A DNA stretch of 64,000 bases from Siderastrea radians (Eukaryota > Cnidaria > Anthozoa > Scleractinia > Rhizangiidae). Position 1 is the stretch's first letter, and every line of letters begins with the position of its first letter. The position numbers and the translations under genes are program-made. The notes under the pieces are model-generated. The model was not told the origin of the DNA. It made no database searches and saw only the letters and a list, made by a program, of their open reading frames with translations. The stretch spans positions 26,945,430 through 27,009,429 of the forward strand of contig OZ024896.1 of NCBI GenBank assembly GCA_964017195.1, in the 5' to 3' direction. Shown one piece after another: positions 50,000 to 61,400 of the stretch.

Positions 50000-51670
50000 T
50001 TTTGATTCCGCGTGTGTTAATTTCAAAGCAGTAATCGCTTAGAGGTATGGACAGTTATTTTGTAGCATACCATCCTGAATGTCGAGAAAACTTTTTCCTT
50101 ATTCCCTGTCGCTGAAGAGTCGATTGACATTATTGATCGAAAGATATAAAGGCTTCGATCATGTCGATAGGTCGGCTCGTCTTGCGTTGAAATTTAAGTT
50201 AGGAAAAGATATCACACGCCACTATTTGTCTAAGGGTTTTACAATGTTATTTCTTTAACTGTCATAGCAATCTTAGTAAATCAGTGGACTACCAAGGAAA
50301 ATGATTAGATATCAAGTTATTTTTACGCAGTGAATAAAACAAGTGAAAGCTTCGTTTGCTTGGCGGTCCGCATGTTGTTGTTGAGCAGCAGAAAATGTTC
50401 GTTGTGGCTTTGATTTGCACTACAAATATTTAGATTCCGGTCACACAAGGCCTCCAGTCGTTAAAAGAAGGTCTTGGTTTATTTTGCTTTTTACGGCTCA
50501 AGTTAAGAATTCTACAAAAACTGTTCAAAATATTTAGAAACGCGAAGCACTTGTGTTTCAATGTATTAAGCGACCACTATACCATGATGGACACGATAAG
50601 CTTCATGAGCTGACTGCCAGATGACTACAGCATTACGGCTCTTCAAGAAAGTTTCCCATACTATGCTAAGAATGGCCAAAAATCTCAATGCTTTACAACA
50701 TATAATGAATATAAACAACGGCAAACAAAATATTAATAGCTTCTTTTATTTCTCCAACGAGGCGAACAATAAAATCGATCAACCGATGCTTGAGAATTCG
50801 CGAGCATCAAATTCTAGAGTTTTTATAGGTGTTTTGTCTAAATTTCCAAGCTTAAAACTTCAATTTTTCGAAGAGCTGAACAGCCGTTTATCCGTTGGAG
50901 AAGAGTTATCCGCTCTTTGAGCAACTTGTGCCTGAACTGTAATCACTGTATAAGCATTATTTCGCACATATTTTGAACTCCCGCCAATAAGGCGAGAAAA
51001 ACAACTTTGAACAGTTTGTTTACAAGCTTATAAGCTGAAATCTCCTGACATCAGTTCTTACATCGTACGGTAAGAACAATTCTTCATTTGCCTAATTAAA
51101 TGAATCCTCTGATGCTTCGGAAGCTAAAGACTGTTCTGAATCGTAGAAATACTATTCGGAGGTTTCGCAATCGACGGTAGGCATCTTGAGTCAAAATTCA
51201 CAAGGAAACACGACTGAGGTGAGCCTCTGACATCACAAGCTATTAAATTGCGCAATCACCCAGGAACACGTTTTCAGTAATGGCAGACACATTTTACGCA
51301 ACTTTGGAGCTAAAAAATATTAGTATGGACGGTTTCTTGTTCAGTTTTCTGAGTAAATATAGACACAACGCGATATTCTGCGACAGAATTTGGCTGAAAT
51401 AAACCTACGAATTTTCGTCTCAGTGGCACTTTATATGTTCAGAGATATCGAAAGCGTGTAGTGCGGTGATCGATAAGAAGGTGGGAAAATGTGCATGTAA
51501 AGCACATTCGTGCAATAAGTTAATTGCCCACACACAGATTGGCATGAACATGGGACAAGTAATTTTGCTAAATGTAAAAGTTAAATTTTGATATAACGAT
51601 ATTCAGTCTTGTGTTGATCAAAAAACGTTTGAATTACAAATATGAATTCTATCTGGTGGCAATAAGCAAT
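50000..51670. other. No gene seen
   Basis: A 99-codon plus frame (50621-50920) has no recognisable domain. No repeats with clear ends. Confidence 0.4.
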
Positions 51671-51675
51671 AGAAA

Positions 51676-52695
51676 TAGCCGCCGAGCAGGCTCACCTGGT
51701 GTGTTATTCGCGCGAACTATCTTGACGGCGAAGCCGCGATTTGCGAACCGGCGAGCGAACGTGGGCGGGAAGAATGGGGCGAGGAAAGTGAGCCTGCACG
51801 AAAGCCATTGAATTTTGAATTCTCCGCGTTCGTCCACGAACACAGCATTATGATTGGTTTGAAATGACAGGCGATGACAGACTTTATTATTGTGACAAAT
51901 AACAGGCAAACTGCTTTTATTGTTTGTCGCCTTTCTCGGTCTTTCAACCAATGCAATATCTAAATGTGACTTCGGCTGGTTGCGTCTGGTTAGCAATTGC
52001 GGTTTTACGTCATTTTTTCGGCATATCAGCTACGTTTGTTTCGGTTATTGCAGCCTGGTTTAGTGCGGGTAGTTTTCAAGCCTTTCTTCTTGGGATCTCT
52101 GTAATGACAGGATCTATTTCATTTTATTTGACCATGCAATGGGCATTATCTTGCAGTCTTTGTTACACCGGCATGGCATCGGCATGGCATCGCTTGTTAA
52201 TGGTTACAGTTGCTTGCAACGCATAATGTAAGTCTGCTGCGGTCGCAGCTCGGTATTCTTTGTACTTGCGAGTTTCATGTCCCTGGAGGTCGATATTTTT
52301 AACTCTTACGCGATCTCGCGCGTCGATTCCGAGTCATCAGCCTTCGTGATTTGATTTCTCGAGGACATACGACCAGATTTCCTGATTCCACATTTTGAAA
52401 AGAACATGGCAACAATTGTTCGCTGTTTTTATGATTTTCTTTTGCGCTATTCCGGCACATTCATAAAGAACTCCTCTCGAGTGCGAAAATCTGCTTTCGT
52501 CTTTGTTTACATTTTGCTTCGCTTATCTTGGTTAGAAATTTGATACCTGGGTAGTTAAGTCTTGTCACCTCGCAAGGGGTGGAATTCAAAACTCAACGGC
52601 TTTCGTGCAGGCTCACTTTTCCTCGCCCCATTCTTCTCTCCGCTGCCAAGATACTCACGTGAACTAACACACTAACTGAGCCTGCTCGCAGGCTA
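51676..52695. mobile_element. Element with about 130 bp inverted ends
   Basis: GAGCAGGCTCA...TGTGTTA at 51685-51704 and GAATGGGGCGAGGAAA to GAATTTTGAATTC at about 51770-51825 recur in reverse at 52565-52695. The interior holds a 100-codon hydrophobic frame (51924-52226) without known domain. Probably a non-autonomous DNA transposon. Confidence 0.6.
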
Positions 52696-52699
52696 CAAT

Positions 52700-54820
52700 A
52701 GAAAAGGGTAAAAAATGGAATATTCAAGTTATTCATGGGAAATAGAGATTAAGAATAGTTCCTTCTTGTCTCGTTTGGTTTGGCATTAATATAGCTTTGA
52801 AGTAAACTCGAGCTGAAATGTGTATATTGAATCTCTCTGGAGGCTATGTTCGTAAAGGGATCTGTAGAATACATAACAAAACAACTTGCCTACATAAAAA
52901 AACGAGAAAGGTCCCATGTAGTAAAAATAACAATTAAAAAGGAAATAAAAACTACTAAAACCGTAGCGTAGTCTCAGTGTAAAACAGTTTGCATGCGGAA
53001 GTAATACTACATGAAGTAACAAAATTTAAATGATCTCTGGATACTTAATCTAGACACTTCTTTTAAGGACTTCGTCGAAAACACAACTGTTGCGTGAAAA
53101 TAAAAACAAAGTTTGCCTTATCATATTTTATTAATAGGACTTAGGCCATCAGTATCCGCGATATCTTAACTTATCAAGATAACCGCAAACGTAACTATTA
53201 ACTGGTAGAAAACAAATTTTTAACAGAAGCATGAGTCGTGTGTTGGGTTTTAAAAGCTGCAAAAGACAGAAAGAAGACAACATTTGCCAAATCTAACGTC
53301 GGTTATATTTTGTTTTTGACGCATTTTTTAACATACATACCAGCCAAATGAAGATAAAAGTGATGGCATCACGACCTATCGTCCGTATTTTCCAATCCAT
53401 CGTGCTCTTTATCTGTTTGACTCTTTCTTGCCCAATAAAGGAATCATGAGGCGGGATAAGAGATTCATGAGAGAAATTTTACAACATAAATAGACGTTTT
53501 GGTTCTAATGAGTCATGGTTCTCTACATATGATAATTTAAGCCGCTGAATCCCCGTAATAACAAGCTAGCAGGTGATAGGATTTTCCTTTTCAAAGCACC
53601 AATGAGAAGATTGCCTGTATTTGCTTCAAACAAATGGGAATCTGACAGAAAGTTTAAATTTTAATTCCTGACGTCAAAGGGTATTATTGATTACAAAAGT
53701 CGGTTCAAACTTGAGGCTATAAAACTGGCTTTTATTTAAATTCTAGATTTAACCAAATGTAACCAAAATGTGCGTGGAGTATATTATAATTTTTCAATAT
53801 ATTATTCCAATAATACGCGTAAAGATTTTCTAAAGCGAGGATACGTTCTGCGATTTTCCCAATATAAAACCATTGGCGTCAAAGAGGCGTTAATCTTAAA
53901 ATGTTTGTTTCGACATGTCAAACATTTCCAGCCTCTAAACAGAAGACAATGATAATCTGGTACAACAAAAATGTATCTTTTGCAAACATTAAGAACCTCA
54001 GGTTTGTCTCAAACGGCCCAACTTTGCTCAGACAGTAGCTATAGGAACAGCTACCGTTCGATCTTTAGATCTTAAGGGGGCTCTCAAATTCGATAACAAA
54101 CCCTCGGTTTTCTTTGAAATCTTACTTGACCCAAGACTTGACCCTTTTTAAACGTATTGGCTGAAACAAATCGCACCCAGTTAAATATCGATTATTTAGG
54201 TATGGAGAAAAATCCCAAATAGAAAATTTGATACAGAAAATGCCGCAACGTATGTCTACTACAAAGTTTACAGAACGATGCTATTATTTAAAAGATGTAC
54301 TTGAATAGAACTACCTAAATTATAATTATTTTTATACACCTATCTTCGGTCTACTGATAACATGCAAGACTTGAGTCTTTGAATTGACTGAAAAGAATTG
54401 CGTCATGTAAAATGACGGTAACGGCTTGACGATCTGAACGTGAACGGATCACGGTAAAAACAGGAGATATCAAGTGTAGAACAGGTTGTGGCATCGAACG
54501 TATAGGAAGCAATGCCTACTAGGAAGAATGCAGGGTTATGTAATTATTAATAAGATGTAGTGGAAGGGAGTTTCGAATAAAATAATTACAACACCACGAT
54601 ATCATCTGCTACTGCTGATTCTTTGTTTTCTCCTTACAAGCATTCAATCTTTGACACTGGAAAAGAAAGTGCTAAACAAATATAAGTTAATGCCAAGACT
54701 ACCGTACGTTAGAATGTTAACATTAAAGGAAAAATATTCACGTCGAAGATTTTCGGGTTCCTTTGCATGTCGCTGTTTTAATCTCAGTATTCACATACTA
54801 GTGTTTAGGTAACATTTACT
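52700..54820. other. No gene seen
   Basis: AT-rich, short frames only, no structured repeats recognised. Confidence 0.5.
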
Positions 54821-54831
54821 GGGTTATCTTA

Positions 54832-55507
54832 GGGTGCGTTTCTTTGGGAGAATCCGAAAACGGATTTGTGGATCCCAGATCATATGGATTCTTCGACACC
54901 AAAGAAACGCAAAATCCGAAAAAGGATTATTTTGTCATGACAAGACAGGCTTGAGGCACGCAATATATATATTTCTCTCGTACTGCCCTAGAATTCAACT
55001 AGAATGGAATACAAATAAGTTATAAACAAGGACAGTATCTGCAGTAGTTCAAGTGAACTCGCTATTTGCCTTCACAATTAGCAAAATCTGGTCCCTGAAT
55101 TACAGAAATGGTACACAAATGAAGTTAACCTGACGTGTCAATGTTTCTGTCTGTACTTTTGGAGAAAACTTTTCAAATATACGGAACGGAATAATCACCT
55201 GAATTTTTCCTTTTTGCGATCGAATGTTTTGTCACGCAAGATCGAGAGAAAATATGGCGAGACCAGTAAATTTGCAAGGAAGACCGCTTGACAGATGTAC
55301 TATTTTCGGATCCGTCCCCCAAAGAAACGCACAGATCATGAATCCTAAAAATCCGGATTTAGATTTAATCTGATGTATCCACTCGGAGTGTGGATTCTTC
55401 AGATCACTAATCCCTGATTAATCCATTTTCGGATTTAGGTAAAGAAACGCAAAATCCGTTTTTGGATACAAGAATCCGGATTTGAATTTTCCCAAAGAAA
55501 CGCACCC
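54832..55507. mobile_element. MITE with TTA target duplication (Harbinger-like)
   Basis: GGGTGCGTTTCTTTGGGA at the left and TCCCAAAGAAACGCACCC at the right are perfect inverted ends, flanked by TTA at 54829-54831 and 55508-55510. Interior subrepeats (AAAGAAACGCAAAATCCG) occur on both sides. No transposase. Confidence 0.8.
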
Positions 55508-55519
55508 TTAATCAAGCGC

Positions 55520-57840
55520 ACGTTCTTTCTGGATTATTGCTGAATCAGAATACCCGGAAAAACCGATAATCGTGTTCCACTGGAACAAGACTAGAGAGAC
55601 AGCTGTTGACAACGTTATGTATTCGAAAACTAAAACGAGTCGACAACTGTTAGTACTCAATCAAGCTTTTCAATACACTTAGAGGCCAATACATTTTAAC
55701 TGAGATCTTGGTAACTTACTTTTAAAACTAGAGTTCGCTGCACTTGTCAGCAGGACTCTACATGTTTTCGCAATATAGCGGGCACGAGAGAATCGAAAGG
55801 CAAACTAAGAAGCCAGAATAAACAGACTTGATATGTTGAATAAAGGAAAACGGTTTTGTCGCCGTTAATTACTCTTTGATTAACAACCCAAACACTGGAT
55901 TTTTTTGTTATAGACAACTTTTTATTATCAAATGCAACAACTTAAGATCTATCGAATACATCTGTCTTTCCTGTCGTAGCTCTAAGTCTTATGACATGAA
56001 AATGCACATACACACAAAAACAACGACAACAACAAAACTGGCTGTGCTTTATCGAAGACGGGCCGTTACAGGCTGGAGTAAATTTGTTAGCTGACAAGGT
56101 TCATGTCTTGAATTCTTAACATTTTTCTGTTTTCGAAATTGCAAAAAATACAGATAGAAAAACTGAAAACCCACAGGAAGTTCAAACCAAACGGTAATTG
56201 CTAGGATTGAACCTCTGAATTCTCCTACATTCCTCACATCTTCAGTGTTTTACAATACAGTAAGAAATGCCATGCGTTTAACAAAATCGCGTTACCTGTA
56301 TATTTGCGTGACTACTTGCCGAAAGGTGACTCAACTAAACACCCGGGATTAAAGATTTCTCTCGAAGGAACCTTTATAAAATTGCATTTGGTTGAAGCCT
56401 AAGCTCATTTTTCACTACGAATTGTTTTGATTCGACAAAATTAACCAAGTGAATATTCTAGTGCTTATGTCCCCTCTTGATATGACCTAGATTTCAAATG
56501 CGTGAGTTGGAATAATTTGTGTGAGTTAAAGACAGACTTTTCATAACGAATTAAATTCATCATCATAAGTGTAATTTTATACTCCGGGAATTTGCTTTCT
56601 TGATTTATCCAGAAAAAGCTTTAAAAACCATCAGGAAGTCAAAGGCCCGATATGTATGCCCCATTTCTCAGTTGCCGACATTCGGAGATAAGCCTTTCAC
56701 TTGAGGAAAATGATATATTCTGTCCTGGAACAATTAATTCTTCAATGTACTCTGATGTGCAGTCCATTTGGATCGAGTCTTCTATAGTTTTCCTATTGTT
56801 TTCTTCTTTTAAATGGCATATTTTGATCATTATGATGTCCAAAACCCACTTGAAGATTCTTTCATACAACAATCGGTCTGCCAACCATTTTTCAAAGGGG
56901 GCCCTTAAAAACCTTTAAATATAAGCGTGGTGGAGACATTGCAACAACGTAGCCTTGTCCCCAAGAAAAAACCAAACGCAAAATATAAGCCCTCTTCCGT
57001 CTCCACCCTCATAGGATATCAATAAGCAATCAATCAATTATTGTGACCTTGAACAACCTACAACCACCGAAATCGTGTAGAACTATAAGAAGGTGTTCTA
57101 CAGGCTCATTTTATTAAGAAAATATTGACTTTAAAAACTTTAAGCTTTAAAGGTTTTTCATGAATTTTTCAAGGCGAATTAGTATCTAGACCTGCCATTT
57201 TCAGTAGCTGCGTGCATATCCCTTAGACACATTTTGACACAAGTTTGGTGAGAATCGGTTGCTATGGTTACGAGATACGACGTCATAAGTAGCGGGTGGT
57301 CAAGCCATTTTTGAAGAAAAATGCATGATTTTTACCCTTTTAGGAGAAAAAGTGTAAAAAATGTCAACAAAAACCAGCAAAATGTTTTATTATGTCGTAT
57401 TCTACATGTCAAGAATCAAAAAATTCCAATTTTTAACACTTTTTGACAATTTCTAATTTTCGGTAAAATCCATGACGGTGCCCAAAATGGCGGCCATCTT
57501 GGATGACGTCACAACCCCCACCCCCCGCCCAGCAGCGTGGCAACCCATAAAGCTTTCTACCAAAGGTGAAACTTTTTCGAAATATTGTAACTTAACGAAA
57601 ACCCAAGGCGGAGTCCATCAATCCCCCCCCCCCTTGTACCCCGGTGGGGGTGTGACTTTGCTTGTACGTCCGTGGGTATAGGTCAATTACACCTGGCGTT
57701 TTTACAGTCGAACCCTAGAAAGAAACGCAGCTTGTATGCAAGATAGGTTTTAATGTGGTCATGATATCCACGGCCTTGCATGCAATAATGGATAACTTTT
57801 TGGTAAGGTTAAACTCTGTCTAGGCAAAATGACAGTTGTT
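55520..57840. other. No gene seen; repeat-like blocks
   Basis: The block 57120-57680 (ATGGCGGCCATCTTGGATGA, then poly-C) has the look of an interspersed repeat, but its partner is not in the window. No supportable coding region. Confidence 0.4.
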
Positions 57841-57848
57841 TTAACAAA

Positions 57849-58402
57849 TGTTAGTATAATTTCTCAGGTGATTATAGAGAAGCGCGCGCTCTGATTGGTC
57901 GAGGTTTACGTCATATTTTGCTATAATTACCCCGCGCGAGGTGATATTAATAACGAAGCATTAATTTGCAAAATGGACACCGCGCGGTTTTTGGTGTTTC
58001 TGGAGCATTTGTGCTGGTAATCAATTATACTAAAACAATTATTCTCCTCACGCTCAGCGAATATTGTGGAATAATTCGCACTCGACGAGTAATTGTTAAA
58101 TAAACATAAACGTGTTAGTATAATTGCTCACGTGATTATAGAGAAGCGCGCGCTCTGATTGTTCGAGGATATATATATTATTTGCCGAACAGGAGGTCGG
58201 TATTGAGAAAAACTGTGCCAGAGGTCTTGAGTAGTATTAATAATGAAGCACTAATTTTCAAAATGGACACCGCGCGATTTATGATGTTTCTGGAGCATTT
58301 GCTCTGGTAATCAATTATACTAAAACAATTATTCTCCTCAGGCTCAGCAAATATTGTGGAATAATTCGTACTCGACGAGTAATTGTTAAATAAACATACA
58401 CA
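57849..58402. repeat. Tandem pair of a 264 bp repeat, second copy chimeric
   Basis: Both copies run from TGTTAGTATAATT through AGAGAAGCGCGCGCTCTGAT to GAGTAATTGTTAAATAAACA (57849 and 58113). In copy 2 the central TTTACGTCATATTTTGCT block is replaced by about 80 bp resembling one arm of the 48081 hairpin. Confidence 0.75.
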
Positions 58403-58409
58403 TAATCGC

Positions 58410-61400
58410 GTACAAATATCTGTAGCACGCAAGCTAGCCAACATAACCTTTGTTCAGAGAAGGCCAAAAGATTAAGAATGTTACTTTTAAACTGATTACC
58501 CAAACCCAAAATGATAATCACATTATAATATCAAACACAGACTACAATGTAAAGGGCAACAAAGTTTATTGACGGGAGACCAACCACAGAACCTTGTACA
58601 AGCGATCAATAAACTAAACGGCTCAGGGTAGTGTGGGTGGGAAATAACTGAGTCTGGAAGTTGAGACTATGACATAAGGCGCACAGTTCGCTGCGTGTTA
58701 ACTATTTGTTAATTACCAAAGTAATAATTGTACAGTGTACAGTTACATTAGGGACGGACCATTAGAAAAGTTATGAGGGAGCGGGGAATTTTCCAGCTAC
58801 AAGATTTTTTTTTCGTTAACGTTTCCCTTGCAGAAGTATTTTTTTCTGTATGCAGGAACTTTTTTCTAGGCTACTCGCTGTGCATGAGTTTTTTCTATCA
58901 ATTTTCCTTCGCATGAATTTTTACTTGACGTACTCTAATGACGTACTCTAATACAAACTTTTGCAATTATACGTATTTGAAGCCTGCCAAGTTTGGTAGC
59001 AGAATGATAAATCGTACAGGAGATATTCTATCTACAGTGAGTGCATCTTTGTGTCACAAGCGTCCAAATTGTTCAAAACACGCCATAATTTATCGCAACT
59101 CCTTCCCCGATCGATCCTTGCGTGAGTTCTGCCTTTCCGTCATGTTTTCCAAGCCAGCAATGCATAATTCCAGCGGTAAATAACAAAAATGTGCTCTATA
59201 TAAGGTCTTTCTGCCCTTATAAAGAGAGTCTATTTTCCCGCGAAACCAATCAGAAGCGCCAGGATAAACAATGACATCTTTCCTTGCCAATCGATATCGT
59301 GTAGTGCAGCGCTGACAGATTTATTTGACTCGCGTTGTAAACTTTAGAGTTATTCTACGAAATAGAACGGAAACCTTGGCATTTTATGATGAATGAAGCT
59401 TCCACAGATATTTGTGAACACTAATTATTGTATTTTGCAAAGGACAAGATTACGATTTCGGCGACCTGTAAGAAGAAGTTGTATTCGATAACACCAGACT
59501 GATGGCTAGTATTTCAATGTCACGTAACGAAACTTGCATTGCTCCGTCTTCGTACAAAAACATACAGTTCAGTACGCTTCTACCGCCGAAAAAATATGTT
59601 ATTAGTAAGAGAAAGGTAACTTGTAATCTTCCATTTAAACTAGCGTGAATAAGACGCACCAAGCGAAGAGTCTATGACATGCAATAATTTCGCAATTAAA
59701 ACTGGAGATCGCGCTAACTGTCAAATTCGCTTACTGCGGGGAATGTTTTCGTAAACCGCAATTACAATTTGAGCCAATTGTTGTGGCAATTTTCCCGCAA
59801 AATCTGCCTTGGAGACGAAACTTCAGTTGCTTATATATCGCTAAATGCAAATTCCCTTGAACTGAAAATTTGTAAACAAACATATTTTGAGATAAACTTC
59901 AAACTGCTTAAAACAGTCCGGGCCATAACCAGAACTGGATATAAAATTTCTGGTAATCTGATTGGTTCACACATGTCCAAAACATTACCTTGACCGCGAA
60001 AGGACTAAGCTCCAGGAGAGACTAAGCGAAAAAACAGATCGAAAGCTTTCGATTTCAGCTCGCAGGTCTTGTTTAAAGAAAGGGTTCAAACATAAATATA
60101 GACAATTTTCTTCATTTGGATGAGGTCTTATTCGCCAAGTATTAGCTAGGACAGCCGAAGGGTCCTGAAAACGTGGTTACGGCTGGTATGTAATTATACC
60201 ATCAACGAAGACGTTTCGGCCTCTGTTGCGCCGAGAAGAATTTTCTGCTCGAGTTTATTAAAGCAGACCGCGCGGTATTCGTTGTATCTAAGTTAAAGTA
60301 CTCATTCATCAGAGAATTAGCATAGTCGAAGCTGTGTGGATGTGTGGTTCGGATTGTTGTGAGACTTGCGCCTTACTAAACTGAAGGCGGACGGTACCAG
60401 TTATAATCTTTCTCGGTAGGTCTGTTTTGCTTATCGGTAGCTGTTATACTTAGCAGGCATAAGCTTACCTATATCCCGGCTATATGCTACAGGAGGATTC
60501 CCCGCCGTGCAATTTTATAAACAACGAAGACAGCTTTTGGCACTGAAAATGTTCTGCCAATTGCCTGTATAAATGTTTCAGGTGTGCTTGTATAAAATGT
60601 TCAGGATAACCCAGATTGTATGAATTGCCTGTGTAGAAAAATTCAGTGGTCACAAATAAAATCCAGTGCTGAAAATTGTCTCTGTAATTGTTTGCTGTGG
60701 AAAATCCACTATCAATGAAATTTAAAATTCCAGTGGCCATCCTTAGATGGTAAAGGTGTCTTTCACTGCTGAGGCCTCAGAGGCTGATGTTGAAACTGAT
60801 TTCTTTTTATTTTTCTGCATACAGGATTAAAATCTAAGCTAAATATACATGTATTTTAAGCATATATATTATATTCTTTCACATCAAATAAAATCAACCA
60901 CTGAAAATTCTGCAGGATAGGAACTAATGGCCAAGGTACATGTTTTACTGTACCACTAAGGATACAAGGATTTTGGCCCTGCAGTGAGCACATAAACAAG
61001 ACATATAACACTTATTTGAGATAGGGCAATGCAATAGCCCCATCCAACCCAGAGCACTTATTAGAGAGGGTACTAGTTTGAATAGTTAGTGTCAATGCAA
61101 AAAACAACTGAAACAAGCCCCTGAATTGGCTTTGGAAATGAAATAAACTATTCCTTTAACTGTTTGCTAATCCACAACTCAATGAAGAGGATCTCTTTAA
61201 TATAGACCCAGTTCAGATGGCTAGCAAGATCACTTTCATTGCTGATGACACTATCCAAGTAGTAAGTAACCTACACTGATCAGAAGTGTAAGCAAACTGT
61301 TCAATCTTGTTTGAAGATCTTATTCTCCCAATATCTTTACAGGAAGTACATTTTAAGTTGTGATAAGCTATGCATTACTAATAAAAGATTTGATATTGTG

